Notes: generated by a model from the sequence alone, not told the origin. 64,000 bases of DNA from Candidatus Sacchlamyda saccharinae (GCA_030408505.1 JAUHQI010000004.1:992001-1056000), one strand, 5' to 3'. Positions 1 to 9,137 are shown, counted from the first letter of the stretch. Program-made: numbers and translations.

Positions 1-461
1 ACTCTTTTGCCTTGAAGCTCTAGCGATTTCATGAAGTTTGCCAAAGCTTTTGTTTCTGGAGCTTTGAGGGCCTTGTAGTCTAGGACATGAGCCTTCTCAC
101 CCTGAATCTTCTCGCTAAGGAGATGACGGATAGCCAGACGCTTCTCTTTTCGATTGATGCGCACATGCTGGTCAAATTTTGGCCGGGGAGCATGAACTCT
201 ACCACCACCCTTAAACTGTGGAGCACCAAGAAATCCCTGACGGGCGTTTCCTGTCCCTTTCTGCTTAAAGGGCTTTCGCTTGGTTTTGCTAACTTCTGCG
301 CGAGTTTGCGTGCTTGCAGACCATTGCCTTTGGTTTGCTCGGATGGCAACAAGGTAGTCCTTGATCATCTGCCCATTGACTTCGGTAGTGAGCACTGCAT
401 CTTCGATAGATACCTCTCCACTTGCCTTGCCTTTTAAATCATACTTCTTAAGTGTAGCCAC
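1..461 (-). CDS. rplD: 50S ribosomal protein L4 (5' part of gene, runs off window)
   Basis: The reading frame translates to an L4 protein with the conserved basic loop ([20 protein letters not shown], then [18 protein letters not shown] and [20 protein letters not shown]). L4 binds 23S rRNA and lines the peptide exit tunnel. It starts at a GTG at 461, with GAGG of a Shine-Dalgarno site about 8 bases upstream and only 11 bases between the rplC stop and this start, so it is the next gene of the S10 operon. The C-terminal part lies beyond base 1. No frameshift is seen. Confidence 0.95.
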   Translation of the reverse strand, partial: MATLKKYDLKGKASGEVSIEDAVLTTEVNGQMIKDYLVAIRANQRQWSASTQTRAEVSKTKRKPFKQKGTGNARQGFLGAPQFKGGGRVHAPRPKFDQHVRINRKEKRLAIRHLLSEKIQGEKAHVLDYKALKAPETKALANFMKSLELQGKR

Positions 462-472
462 TGCAGCTTCCT

Positions 473-1111
473 CTAACGTTTGGTCGATTTGCGAATATAA
501 ACGAGCCCTTCCCGACTTCCCGGTACGGCTCCTTTCACTAAAATAATATTTTTCTCTTGGTCTATTCGGACTACTTTCAGCCCTTCAACGGTCATCCTTA
601 CATTTCCCATGTGGCCTGCCATTTTCAGTCCTGGGAGCGTACGGCCTGGGTTCGAGCACATTCCTGTAGAACCTGCTGTACGGTGAAAACCTGATCCATG
701 GGCAGCGGGTCCTCCGGCAAAACCGTGGCGCTTGATTACCCCTTGGAATCCTTTCCCTTTGGTGACTCCAATAACATCAACAAAAGCAATTTTTTCAAAA
801 TGACTCACCCCTACTTCTTCTCCAACTGCGAGCATTTCACCCTCAGCCACTTGAGATTCTTTTAGGTGGCGTCTTGGCTCCACTTTTGCCTTAGCAAAAT
901 GTCCTTTCAAAGGCTTGGTCACATTTTTTACTTTAGAAGAGGGAACTTTAACTCCGCCAAGCTGCATAGAAACGTAGCCGTCTTTTTCTTGGTTTTTCAC
1001 TTGAATGACGACATTTGGCTCCGCCTCGATGACCGTACAAACGACGCTTTCGCCTTTTTCATCAAAAATGCGGGTCATCCCTTTCTTCTTTCCGATAAGC
1101 TGTAAAGACAT
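473..1111 (-). CDS. rplC: 50S ribosomal protein L3
   Basis: 212 residues, the usual length. L3 binds near the 3' end of 23S rRNA early in assembly. The family signature is clear: the N-terminal [17 protein letters not shown] and the central loop [24 protein letters not shown], which reaches the peptidyl-transferase centre. It is the first recognisable gene of the S10 cluster here, with rplD directly downstream. The start ATG follows an AAGGAAAG ribosome site. The 86 bases upstream (1112-1197) must hold the operon promoter unless transcription reads through from upstream; a small palindrome, CAGAAACTTTTCTG, lies there at 1153-1166. Confidence 0.97.
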   Translation of the reverse strand: MSLQLIGKKKGMTRIFDEKGESVVCTVIEAEPNVVIQVKNQEKDGYVSMQLGGVKVPSSKVKNVTKPLKGHFAKAKVEPRRHLKESQVAEGEMLAVGEEVGVSHFEKIAFVDVIGVTKGKGFQGVIKRHGFAGGPAAHGSGFHRTAGSTGMCSNPGRTLPGLKMAGHMGNVRMTVEGLKVVRIDQEKNIILVKGAVPGSREGLVYIRKSTKR

Positions 1112-1197
1112 TTTCTTTCCTTATTTTTAGAGCAGTGAAAGGTCACTAAATCCAGAAACTTTTCTGAAATTTTAGATGGTCTCTCTTTCAGAGCTAC

Positions 1198-1569
1198 TCA
1201 AGACGACAAATCGTAGCAAATTTGAGGTTTTTCTACCAAAGAAATTTTCTCTTCCTCTGAATTTCTCGCCTTTTTTTCTGTAATTTCGATCTTCTGATCA
1301 GCAAGTAAAATTTTCTTAAATGGAATTTTACGCCGATTTGCACTGCTTTTCAGTCCTGCTTTTTTTAATACCTCTTGTAGAGCTGTGCCGGGTATGCACG
1401 TATATTCTCCGGGATTCTCCACTGCTCCTACTACTAGTATTGCGAGGTCTTTTGGCGGCGGTGTGCTTTCGAGATTTTTTTCAGCTCTTACTGTTGAAAA
1501 ATTTGCACCTACTACAAGAAAGGCTAAAAATCCGAGGACCAGGGCTATGGAGCACCATTCTTTGAGCAT
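1198..1569 (-). CDS. small membrane-anchored protein with SLBB-like segment
   Basis: 123 residues starting MLKEWCSIALVLGFLAFLVVG, a single N-terminal membrane anchor. Residues about 40-75 (LAILVVGAVENPGEYTCIPGTALQEVLKKAGL) resemble an SLBB or ComEA-N fold, a small ligand-binding domain of surface and export proteins. The tail is charged and ends in ICYDLSS. The start is set by a TAATG overlap with the stop of the preceding gene (TAA 1571-1569, ATG 1569-1567), so translation is coupled to the Inc-like gene. An upstream start in the same frame would give 172 residues but reads antisense-like sequence. Function unknown. Confidence 0.75.
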   Translation of the reverse strand: MLKEWCSIALVLGFLAFLVVGANFSTVRAEKNLESTPPPKDLAILVVGAVENPGEYTCIPGTALQEVLKKAGLKSSANRRKIPFKKILLADQKIEITEKKARNSEEEKISLVEKPQICYDLSS

Positions 1570-2183
1570 TATGTGGCTTGCTTCAGGATTGGGATGCTTA
1601 TGGACGAGATAGCGTATGCAGCAAAGCAGAGCACTGCGTAGTAAAGGGCGGTATCCATTGCAAGGAAGAGGGCTGTGCCTCCAAGCAAAGCATGGGCCGC
1701 TCCTAAGACGCCCCAAGCGACCACAGTCACATAGAACGAGATTTCAACAAGCGTTTGCAGCTGATCCAGGGCGATTTGCGCTTTCTCTCTTGGGCTATTA
1801 GTTTTGTTGAAAGCTACGATTCCTTCATCAAACTTCCGAAGATTGTCCCAAAGTTTTGAGGACGAAACTACGGCGCTCCCTCCAAAGCCCAAACCTCCAG
1901 CTAGAGGAGCTAAAGCTCCCAAGGAAATCACACCCACCTCTTGAAAGAATGAGGTGACCATCGAAAGACCCGATACAAAGGAAAAGGAGGAAAGGATATA
2001 TTTTTTATTGGCCAGCCAAACTTTATCGGCTTTGCCAGTGCTTTCAGGGAGAGCTTGAGCTTTTTGAAGCTCTGAGCGCGCCACTGTCCAATTAAGAATG
2101 TTGAGGCCGCACCAACTCCCCCAAAAGGAGCCTTCGAGAATCACATCGCTATGTCTTTGAAAAAATCCACTTACTGCTGCCAT
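1569..2183 (-). CDS. Inc-like bilobed membrane protein (1 of 3 in tandem)
   Basis: 204 residues with two hydrophobic hairpin regions, about residues 62-105 and 145-200, separated by a charged amphipathic stretch (SSSKLWDNLRKFDEGIVAFNKTNSPREKAQIALDQL, shown in part by composition). No cleavable signal peptide. This layout fits chlamydial inclusion-membrane (Inc) proteins, which are type III secreted and inserted in the host vacuole membrane. It lies between rplC and fmt, where as I recall C. trachomatis carries the Inc-like antigen Cap1 (CT529). Spacing to the next gene upstream is 9 bases. The assignment rests on hydropathy and position, not on sequence identity. Confidence 0.65.
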   Translation of the reverse strand: MAAVSGFFQRHSDVILEGSFWGSWCGLNILNWTVARSELQKAQALPESTGKADKVWLANKKYILSSFSFVSGLSMVTSFFQEVGVISLGALAPLAGGLGFGGSAVVSSSKLWDNLRKFDEGIVAFNKTNSPREKAQIALDQLQTLVEISFYVTVVAWGVLGAAHALLGGTALFLAMDTALYYAVLCFAAYAISSISIPILKQAT

Positions 2184-2192
2184 AACTCTACA

Positions 2193-2951
2193 CTACGCCT
2201 TTCCAAGAGGAAGCGCCGCTTCCCAACGATCAATCATATTACCATAAAAATGGGTCGCGTAGGTGAGAACTAGCCAAGCAGAGGCCAAGCTCAAGAACAC
2301 AACAGGTGTAAACAAGAAGCCATGAGCCAAGCTAGCAAACAGAAGCGAAGTGAGTGCAATCGCTGCCATTGCTATAGTTGTTGTGGCTTTTAGCACATTG
2401 AGATAGCAAAGCTGGATTTTGTGCTGGACAACGTTTTTAACAGCGCTGCTAGAAACATGCTCAACCTTTTTCTGAAGATATCCCGCTTTATTGAGTTCTT
2501 TAAAAAAACTCACCGCATCTAAGAAACCAGCAGAGGCCCAAAATCCTGTTTTGGCCGCTTTCATTCCTTCTTTTAGCGAGTATACACCCCAAGAGTCTCC
2601 GCACATGGCCGACTCACAGAGATTCAACGTTGTCAGAGCAACACTTTTGGAAAAGTTGACTGCAGCGTCGGGCTCATCTGTGTGATTGAGGATATGCCAC
2701 TTGTCACTCATATTCCCTAGGGCTGATACAAAGCCTGGAATCGCAAGGGTCTGTTTAATGGGCTCAAGCTGTCCAGTTGCTTTTTCGGCAAAATCTTTAT
2801 TCCATCCAAGGTGAGCCATCCATTCAAATATATTGATGACACCCTCTAGAGAGTCTTTAGTCTCTTCCTTGAGGTATTGTTTTACATCTGTAGCAATGTG
2901 ACTCGGCTGAACCCAACTTGCTAACGGGGATGTGCTCGTTGTAGTTGACAT
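2193..2951 (-). CDS. Inc-like bilobed membrane protein (2 of 3 in tandem)
   Basis: 252 residues. The first 180 residues are mostly soluble and helical with a few hydrophobic stretches. A strong C-terminal hydrophobic pair follows (about 190-235: TTIAMAAIALTSLLFASLA and FTPVVFLSLASAWLVLTYA), then a short charged tail. The N-terminus is Ser/Thr-rich (MSTTTSTSPLAS), a composition common in type III secreted proteins. It resembles its upstream neighbour in architecture: soluble N-half, C-terminal hydrophobic pair, aromatic/acidic tail. Likely a diverged duplicate. An Inc role is inference. Confidence 0.65.
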   Translation of the reverse strand: MSTTTSTSPLASWVQPSHIATDVKQYLKEETKDSLEGVINIFEWMAHLGWNKDFAEKATGQLEPIKQTLAIPGFVSALGNMSDKWHILNHTDEPDAAVNFSKSVALTTLNLCESAMCGDSWGVYSLKEGMKAAKTGFWASAGFLDAVSFFKELNKAGYLQKKVEHVSSSAVKNVVQHKIQLCYLNVLKATTTIAMAAIALTSLLFASLAHGFLFTPVVFLSLASAWLVLTYATHFYGNMIDRWEAALPLGKA

Positions 2952-2960
2952 GTTTTCACC

Positions 2961-3740
2961 TTAAGTTAAATTTTTCTCTGTTCCTAAATTTTCATGGTAG
3001 TACTCGAGGATGTCAAAGACTACCGTCGAGGCAGAAACGGCAGCGAAGGCCATTGAACTAAACACCACATGGAAGAATGCAGAAAGCACCACCATAACTC
3101 CCAGAGCGATAAAGGAGATCTCTTTAGCCATCTTGAATAGGTATCCGGTCATTTCGGTAAATTTCTTGTCTTTTTCTGCCCCTTTTAGAGAAGCGTACTT
3201 CGAATCATTGATCCAAGTGAAGGTATTGAGAAGGAGGTTACAACCCATTCCAAAGGTGAGAGCAGCGCCATTGACTCCTCTAAACACGCGAAGTCTTGCA
3301 TCGGAGACGGAAACGAGAGTGCTTGTTATAAATTCTGTTGTATCCCAGGTTGGCCCTATGCAATTAGCCGCATCGCGGACAACATCAAACGCTGTTACCT
3401 GTCGAACTTCTTTTTGGCCATACTTCAACTTAAATGTCTTAGGATCTCCACGAAGCCAATGAGAGAGAGTCACCTGAGTTGCTTGCACTTTGTCAACCCA
3501 TGAAGAGGGAGCAAAAGCGAGCTTTCCAAATTTTGCTGCACTAGAAAAATTATTTAATCCTGCATGATCACTCGGCAGCCAGTTAAGGTTTTTTGCAAAC
3601 CCCGGCAGCACATAAAGAGCTTTGAGAAAGCTTGAGGGTTTGCTTGTTACATAATCACAAGTAACGTCAAAGACGTCTCTACGACGAGCGTAAGCGGTAC
3701 TCGCTCCTAACTCATTCAATTGAACATTTGATACGGCCAT
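2961..3740 (-). CDS. Inc-like bilobed membrane protein (3 of 3 in tandem)
   Basis: 259 residues, first gene of the three-gene Inc-like set. The soluble N-terminal about 150 residues include a W/G/N-rich stretch (KNLNWLPSDHAGLNN). A hydrophobic patch at about 160-180 (GAALTFGMGCNLLLNTFTWI) is followed by a long C-terminal pair (ISFIALGVMVVLSAFFHVVFSSMAF and onwards) and the tail LEYYHENLGTEKNLT. No signal peptide. It is 9 bases from the next gene and about 75 bases from fmt. The set probably forms one transcript with the SLBB-like gene. Exact function unknown. Confidence 0.65.
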   Translation of the reverse strand: MAVSNVQLNELGASTAYARRRDVFDVTCDYVTSKPSSFLKALYVLPGFAKNLNWLPSDHAGLNNFSSAAKFGKLAFAPSSWVDKVQATQVTLSHWLRGDPKTFKLKYGQKEVRQVTAFDVVRDAANCIGPTWDTTEFITSTLVSVSDARLRVFRGVNGAALTFGMGCNLLLNTFTWINDSKYASLKGAEKDKKFTEMTGYLFKMAKEISFIALGVMVVLSAFFHVVFSSMAFAAVSASTVVFDILEYYHENLGTEKNLT

Positions 3741-3815
3741 TGGCTATCCTGGGGTTCTCATAAAAGCAGGGCAATCATACGCGATCGCCTCTTTTCAGAC
3801 AATGTAAATCAGGTA

Positions 3816-4757
3816 TTAAATTTTGATTAAGGGAGCGAAAGAAGCCCCGCGAAGAAATTCTTTAATGGGCATCGCTTTTTTCCCTTCTAGTTGTATTTCT
3901 AAAAGTGAAAGGGCTCCGTTTGCACACCCAACTACCCAGCGATCTTTGTCAAAGACTAGGGTCTCTCCTGGCTTTCCTTTCAAGTCAAATACTTTTTCCG
4001 ACTTTCGAATCACCAGTCTTTTTGAAACGCCGCCCATTTCAACAAAACAGTAAGCTCCTGGCCGCGGAGACAGCGCTCTAATCTGGTTATGGAGCTCTTT
4101 AGCGCTCTTTATCCAGTCAATGACTCTATCTTCAGCAACAATTTTTTTTGAGAAGGTCACCTGCTCTGGATCTTGTGGAATTTTTTTCACTGCGTTAAGT
4201 GTAATTTTTTCAAGTACTCGCACGAGAGCGGGGCCAGAAAGATCGTAAAGTATTTTTTCTAACTCGCCGAAGGTGATATTTTCTGGTAGTGGAATTTTTA
4301 CTACTTCTAAAATATCTCCTGCGTCCATAGCCAAAACCATTTCCATGATGGTCACCCCTGTTTCTTGATCGCCGTTAAAGAGGGCGCTTTGAATGGGCGC
4401 CGCCCCTCTATATTTCGGCAGGAGGCTGGGATGGACGTTCACACACATTTTTGTGGGGATTTCTAAAATATTTGCTTTGATGATCTCGCCGTAGGCTACC
4501 ACGACAAACACATCGGGCTTTAAAGACTGAAGTTCTTTAGCAAATGCATCTGTTGAGGCTTTTTCAGGTTGAAAAAGAGGAATCTGGGGGCATTTTTCTA
4601 AGGAGAACTCTTTAACGACTGAGGGCTGCAGTCGCTTGGACCGCCCTTTTGGTTTATCGGGTCTTGTGACGATCCCAACAATTTCACTACCGGTCTCTAG
4701 TAGGTATTCGAGAACTTTAGCAGCAAAGAGAGGTGTTCCAAAAAAAACTATATTCAA
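3816..4757 (-). CDS. fmt: methionyl-tRNA formyltransferase
   Basis: 313 residues, full length. It transfers a formyl group from 10-formyl-tetrahydrofolate to Met-tRNAfMet before initiation. The N-terminal catalytic domain has FFGTPLFAAKVLEYLL at the start, the signature NVHPSLLPKYRGAAPIQ (catalytic Asn/His) at about 107-123, and MDAGDI with the catalytic Asp at about 145. The C-terminal tRNA-binding OB domain follows (AEDRVIDW to the end). The ATG overlaps the lpxA stop by 4 bases (ATGA), so it is the last gene of lpxC-fabZ-lpxA-fmt, the same order as I recall in Chlamydia. Confidence 0.97.
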   Translation of the reverse strand: MNIVFFGTPLFAAKVLEYLLETGSEIVGIVTRPDKPKGRSKRLQPSVVKEFSLEKCPQIPLFQPEKASTDAFAKELQSLKPDVFVVVAYGEIIKANILEIPTKMCVNVHPSLLPKYRGAAPIQSALFNGDQETGVTIMEMVLAMDAGDILEVVKIPLPENITFGELEKILYDLSGPALVRVLEKITLNAVKKIPQDPEQVTFSKKIVAEDRVIDWIKSAKELHNQIRALSPRPGAYCFVEMGGVSKRLVIRKSEKVFDLKGKPGETLVFDKDRWVVGCANGALSLLEIQLEGKKAMPIKEFLRGASFAPLIKI

Positions 4758-5602
4758 ACTTCTTCCAGGAGCTCTTCATATTCGGCAAAGTTTTCTTGTG
4801 GCTCTACTACGACTCCTTGAAAACCAATGAGCCCTCGCTTTGAATTACGACAGAAGTTGAGCCAGTGCTCTACGTGAGGGTTTGAAGGGATTTCTGCTTC
4901 AATTTTCTCAAGAGCTTCATCGATGTGCAACCCTTCACGGTATGTTAGACGAAAGGCTTGCGTCAAGCTCTTGCGCACTTCGATGGGGAAGCCGTTTCGC
5001 TTTAAACCGACTAAATTAAGACCGCCTAACCTATACGGGGAACCTGCTCCGATCGTGTAGGGCGGCACATCGTGCGTCACACGGCTAAAGCCCCCGACCA
5101 TCGAATACTTTCCAATCCGTGAAAACTGGTGAATAGGGGTCATCCCTCCGATAATGGCAAAGTCTTCTACAATCACGTGACCTGCTAAATTGGCGTTATT
5201 GGCCATAATGACTCGGTTGCCAATTTCACAATTGTGCGCTACGTGGCAATAGGCCATGATGAGGCAATTGTCGCCAACTTTTACAACGGACCCTTCCATA
5301 CACGAAGAGTTGATTGTGCAAAACTCACGGATTTCGCAATTTTTTCCAATCTCTACAAAAGTTTTCTCTCCACGAAATTTCAAGTCTTGGGTTTTTGTCC
5401 CAATACTGGCTGACGGCCAAATGATGGTGCCATCACCTATTGTGGTGTGCCCATCTATGTAGGCATGCGACTTGATTACGACGTTGTCTTCTAGTGTGAC
5501 TGTACTTTTGATCACTGCATATGCTTCGATTGTGACATTATCGCCAATCTTGGCTCCAGATTCGACAATTGCAGCGGGATGGATGTAAGACTTTTTAGAC
5601 AT
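4754..5602 (-). CDS. lpxA: UDP-N-acetylglucosamine acyltransferase (LpxA)
   Basis: 282 residues. It performs the first step of lipid A synthesis, moving an acyl chain from acyl-ACP to the 3-OH of UDP-GlcNAc in the cytosol. It is built of left-handed beta-helix hexapeptide repeats (IHPAAIVESGAKIGDNVTI and onwards). The catalytic-His region is MAYCHVAHNCEIGN at about 121-134, followed by HVIVEDFAIIGG and GAGSPYRLGGLN. A helical C-terminus (about 195-282) forms the trimer cap and is somewhat longer than in E. coli, as in other chlamydiae. Stop overlaps fmt. Confidence 0.97.
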   Translation of the reverse strand: MSKKSYIHPAAIVESGAKIGDNVTIEAYAVIKSTVTLEDNVVIKSHAYIDGHTTIGDGTIIWPSASIGTKTQDLKFRGEKTFVEIGKNCEIREFCTINSSCMEGSVVKVGDNCLIMAYCHVAHNCEIGNRVIMANNANLAGHVIVEDFAIIGGMTPIHQFSRIGKYSMVGGFSRVTHDVPPYTIGAGSPYRLGGLNLVGLKRNGFPIEVRKSLTQAFRLTYREGLHIDEALEKIEAEIPSNPHVEHWLNFCRNSKRGLIGFQGVVVEPQENFAEYEELLEEV

Positions 5603-5621
5603 GGGTTTTTCTTTTTTCTCT

Positions 5622-6068
5622 TTAAAGTTGCTCTTTTTCTATGAGGGCAAATCCAATCTCTGCTTGTGCAGCTAGCTTATCACCAACGAGCGCCTTTGCA
5701 TCGATCTTCCCTCCTTTACTACTAAAATGCAGCCCCGTCGCCTGAAGAGTTAATACGTCTCCAGGGACAACAGGTCTTCGAAATTTCGCATTGTTCACGT
5801 TGAGTAGAAGGGCTATTTTTTCCGTTCCGCTTTTCTGATGCACTAATATGCCCCCAGTTTGCGCGAGAGCTTCGAGGATTAATACTCCAGGCATAATCGG
5901 GACGCCGGGGAAGTGCCCTTGGAAAAACTGTTCGTTGATGGTGACGTTTTTTATCCCCTCAATAAAATTATTTTCTAAATCGAGTTTAAGGATTCTATCA
6001 ACCAAAAGAAATGGATACCGATGTGGAAGGATCTCAGAAATTTTCTGAATATCAAAGACTGTAGACAT
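5622..6068 (-). CDS. fabZ: (3R)-hydroxyacyl-ACP dehydratase
   Basis: 148 residues, hot-dog fold. It dehydrates 3-hydroxyacyl-ACP in fatty-acid synthesis. Seen are LPHRYPFLLVDRI near the start and the signature GHFPGVPIMPGVLILEALAQTGG at about 52-74, containing the catalytic His and Glu. Its position between lpxC and lpxA fits competition for 3-hydroxyacyl-ACP between membrane lipid and lipid A synthesis. It is 3 bases from the lpxC stop and 19 from lpxA. Confidence 0.97.
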   Translation of the reverse strand: MSTVFDIQKISEILPHRYPFLLVDRILKLDLENNFIEGIKNVTINEQFFQGHFPGVPIMPGVLILEALAQTGGILVHQKSGTEKIALLLNVNNAKFRRPVVPGDVLTLQATGLHFSSKGGKIDAKALVGDKLAAQAEIGFALIEKEQL

Positions 6069-6071
6069 AAT

Positions 6072-6974
6072 CTATGCTTTCTCCCTCTTTATTTGGTTAT
6101 AAAGCTGTCTTGCAAACGCAATATTCGAGGCGTGTCCAGAGCAGATTGCAACAATATGGGCCACAAATCCACTGGGGATCAGTGCTAGATCGCCTATGAG
6201 ATCCAATACTTTATGACGGACCATTTCGTTTTTAAAACGGACCCCATCAGGATTGATGACAGCATCATTCTTGATGATCACAGCGTTATCCAAACCTCCT
6301 CCCTTGATGAGACCGCTTTCAATGAAAGGGGCAATTTCTTCATAAAGGCAAAAAGTGCGGCACTGGGCGATCTCTTCAGAAAAACTTTTGGCATTTACGG
6401 GCACTTGCAAATACTGAGATCCTAGGAGCTGAGATTGTGGGAAGTGCATGGTGAAGCTAACAGAAAACTCTTCGGCTGGCATGGCAATTAGGTGAACATT
6501 GCCGTCGGTCCAATTGACACAGGACTGAAGATAGTGGACATCTCGCCCCTCTTCTTGCTGCACAACTTCTCCTTCTAATACCGCCTCAACAAAAGGCTGC
6601 GAACTCCCATCCATGATGGGGACTTCTGGGCCTGAAAGCTGAAGAAGGGCGTTGGTTACCCCCATGGCGTTGAGAGCTGCTAAAACATGCTCTACTGTGT
6701 GGATTGTACAGTCACCGCGCCCTAAAATCGTACAGCGAGGAGTACTCACAACATGCTCTAGATCTGCAGGGAATGTAGGGGCACCAGGAAGATCACTCCT
6801 CTGGAATAATAGCCCTGTATCTGTATTTGCGGGATGAATAGTAAGGGTGGCTTTTTCTGCTGTGAACAAGCCAACACCTGAAATAGAGACTGATTTTTTG
6901 AGCGTTTTTTGTTTTGAAGGATCTAGATCTACCTTCTCAACAAACCTTGTGTCTGCTGCATAAGAAGTGGTCAA
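6072..6974 (-). CDS. lpxC: UDP-3-O-acyl-N-acetylglucosamine deacetylase (LpxC)
   Basis: 300 residues. Zinc enzyme performing the committed step of lipid A synthesis. The zinc and catalytic elements are visible: CTIHTVEHVLAALNAMG at about 89-105 (first zinc His), VRHKVLDLIGDLAL at about 252-265 (zinc His and Asp) and ICSGHASN near the end (catalytic His). The start used here is a TTG preceded by GAGGTAAA at good spacing; there is no in-frame ATG nearby, and the core similarity begins at KTLKKSVSISGVGLF (about residue 24). The N-terminal about 20 residues are therefore uncertain. First gene of the envelope operon. Confidence 0.93.
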   Translation of the reverse strand: MTTSYAADTRFVEKVDLDPSKQKTLKKSVSISGVGLFTAEKATLTIHPANTDTGLLFQRSDLPGAPTFPADLEHVVSTPRCTILGRGDCTIHTVEHVLAALNAMGVTNALLQLSGPEVPIMDGSSQPFVEAVLEGEVVQQEEGRDVHYLQSCVNWTDGNVHLIAMPAEEFSVSFTMHFPQSQLLGSQYLQVPVNAKSFSEEIAQCRTFCLYEEIAPFIESGLIKGGGLDNAVIIKNDAVINPDGVRFKNEMVRHKVLDLIGDLALIPSGFVAHIVAICSGHASNIAFARQLYNQIKREKA

Positions 6975-7051
6975 TATTTACCTCACTTTCACTATACCGA
7001 ATTCGTAGAAGGTATCCTAACTTAAGGATTTTAGCAAGCATCAAATCCTTC

Positions 7052-8668
7052 CTACCAATTGAATTCTTTCTTGAAAAGAAGAAAAAAACCTAAAAATAGG
7101 CAACATAAAGTGAGGATTCCCCCATTTCCCCAAAAAAGAAAAAGGGTGGGATATTCATAAAGGTTTACGCTTGCAAATAGGACTCCCTTTTGCGGCAATT
7201 TGTCCGCGCCACACTCTTCCATTCGATCTACGCACTTCCCGAGGCTGTCGATCGCAGCTGACACCCCTGTATTGCAAGAACGTACAAGCGGAATCCCATT
7301 TTCAATCGCTCGAAATTTTGCGTGTTCAAAGTGCTGACTCGATAGTCGCGAAAAGGGATACCACCCATCATTGGTTACATTCACAAGGAGTTTGGCGCCA
7401 TTTAGTCGCCCTTCTCGAACTTTGTGCGGAAAAGTTTCTTCATAACAAATGGACGCTGAAAGAGGGACTTTCCCCTTGAAAACAACAGCTTTTTGTCCTG
7501 GGGTGAAAAAACCAGTGACTCCATAATACTTTACTAAAGGCCCAAGCCATCGAAAAGGGAGATATTCGGCCAGGGGCATCAAAACCCTTTTGTCATACCG
7601 CTCTGTGTCCACAAGACCTGGAGAAATATGGAAGGCGCAATTGTAAGATTCTCCCACATCGCTTGTGTGGTCTAGGCCAAGGACAACCTCTGCATCAAAG
7701 ATATTTGCGATAGTTTTTGCCCAATACAGATTGGTCACTCGATCGGAGGGGTTCTCTTCTATGGGGAAAGACCCTTCTGCGGCAAGCCCAAAAGCATAGC
7801 GGCACATTTTTTGCACTGCCTTTCGGTCATAAACCATCGCCCCGCTAGAAAAAGGCAAAGCAGCTTCGGGGAATGCAATCAAATCTACCCCTTTGCCCTG
7901 GTGCTCCTTCAAATAGGTCAGTATATTTGCCCATTGCTCATAAGGCGAAACAAAGGATCTAATTTTCCCTTGAATAGGAACTTTTTCTGAAGGGAGCAAA
8001 CCTGTTTGCACAAGCAAGCACGTATAAGGCTCTTTTTGCTCCATGGGCTTTTTGTGATAGGCGAGATGCCCCCACCCAAAAAAGTAAGGGACTAGGACCA
8101 GCCCAAGCCATACCGCATAATTAGCTATCCCCTTCCTTAAAAAAGCTCTGAGCCCCATTAAATTGGAAAAAACCACCCAAAAGGAAAGCCCTAATACCCC
8201 AAATACCGAGGCAAATTGGATCGCGCTCGTATTACAGAAGGCAAGACCTGATAAGTTCCAGGTGTACCCACAAAGAAAATAGAAACGGGACCACTCCAGC
8301 AAGACCCAAAGGGAGGCAATGGCCAAAATGCGAGGCAAGCGCAAAGGTCGATTATACGGAATCAAGATCGATAGAAAGCCAAATTGCGCGCCGACCCCTA
8401 TGCAGAGAAAAATCCACACAAGGAGGATGTAGACTCCCTGGTACTCGATTGAAGTCATCCAAGAAAGCTGAATAAGAGAAACAGCCCCATACCACAAAAA
8501 GGCTCTCCAAAAGCGTTGCTTAGCAAACGGATAGATTCGAATGGCACGCCAAAAAATCGCATAGCCTGCAGCAGCCGCAATCGGCCCTAGAATGGGTGAG
8601 AAACTAGGCACTCCAAAAGCTACAATGAGGAAAGCAATAAATCCTTGGAGAAAAACTTCAGCGCGCAA
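7052..8668 (-). CDS. lnt: apolipoprotein N-acyltransferase
   Basis: 538 residues. Inner-membrane enzyme adding the third acyl chain to lipoproteins. Six or so membrane helices cover residues 1-200. A periplasmic nitrilase domain follows with the triad visible as Glu in IAFPEAALPFSSG (about 265), Lys in YDKRVLMPLAEYLPF (about 332) and Cys in LSASICYEETFPH (about 388). A C-terminal helix ends in FKKEFNW. The apparent start is TTG, 6 bases after the DoxX-family stop, so the genes are probably co-transcribed. The chlamydial order lpxC-lnt is kept. Confidence 0.93.
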   Translation of the reverse strand: MRAEVFLQGFIAFLIVAFGVPSFSPILGPIAAAAGYAIFWRAIRIYPFAKQRFWRAFLWYGAVSLIQLSWMTSIEYQGVYILLVWIFLCIGVGAQFGFLSILIPYNRPLRLPRILAIASLWVLLEWSRFYFLCGYTWNLSGLAFCNTSAIQFASVFGVLGLSFWVVFSNLMGLRAFLRKGIANYAVWLGLVLVPYFFGWGHLAYHKKPMEQKEPYTCLLVQTGLLPSEKVPIQGKIRSFVSPYEQWANILTYLKEHQGKGVDLIAFPEAALPFSSGAMVYDRKAVQKMCRYAFGLAAEGSFPIEENPSDRVTNLYWAKTIANIFDAEVVLGLDHTSDVGESYNCAFHISPGLVDTERYDKRVLMPLAEYLPFRWLGPLVKYYGVTGFFTPGQKAVVFKGKVPLSASICYEETFPHKVREGRLNGAKLLVNVTNDGWYPFSRLSSQHFEHAKFRAIENGIPLVRSCNTGVSAAIDSLGKCVDRMEECGADKLPQKGVLFASVNLYEYPTLFLFWGNGGILTLCCLFLGFFLLFKKEFNW

Positions 8669-8673
8669 AGCTC

Positions 8674-9123
8674 TTATGCCGCCTCAACTTTTTTTGGCCC
8701 TTTGCCAAAAGCCAATAGGACAAGACCTCCACCGAAAATGCTCAAATTTTTCATAAACATAATCATTTGCAATTCCATAGCGCTTCCTTCTAAGGCCCAA
8801 AAATTGTGAAACAAGACTGTAGCTGGGATCAGGAAGAAGCATAAGATCAACGCTCCAAGACGGACTTGCAGCCCCGTTAGCACTAGTAGCCCTCCGAGCA
8901 GCTCCGCAATGGTTGCGACAACTAAAAGCGTCGGCGCCAAAGGAAGAATTTGATCGAAAAGTGTTTGTGCCCAACCCTGATGATACGACTTTGCGAGCAC
9001 ATCGAGCATCTGATTGACCAGATATTGCTCCGTTGCGTCCCAGTTCAAAATTTTGTTTATGCCCGCTACAATGAAAATGAGACTGAAACATAGCCTCCCG
9101 AAAAAACCAATCAATTTTTGCAT
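8674..9123 (-). CDS. DoxX-family membrane protein
   Basis: 149 residues, four predicted membrane helices, starting MQKLIGFFGRLCFSLIFIVAGINKILNW. The pattern R-L-x-F-S-x-I-F-x-x-A-G-x-x-K is typical of DoxX/SURF4-like proteins, whose roles in bacteria are mostly unknown (oxidative-stress and thiol-linked roles are known in some species). Good ribosome site AAAGGA 8 bases from the ATG. It leads a transcript with lnt, divergent from the rsmB-like gene, with the two start regions only about 56 bases apart. I do not recall a counterpart at this place in Chlamydia. Confidence 0.85.
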   Translation of the reverse strand: MQKLIGFFGRLCFSLIFIVAGINKILNWDATEQYLVNQMLDVLAKSYHQGWAQTLFDQILPLAPTLLVVATIAELLGGLLVLTGLQVRLGALILCFFLIPATVLFHNFWALEGSAMELQMIMFMKNLSIFGGGLVLLAFGKGPKKVEAA

Positions 9124-9137
9124 ATCCGCATCCTTTC

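Noticed and set aside
1-461. Open frames on both strands across rplD that could suggest another gene
   Set aside because: The rplD frame is intact with all L4 motifs; the others are shadows.
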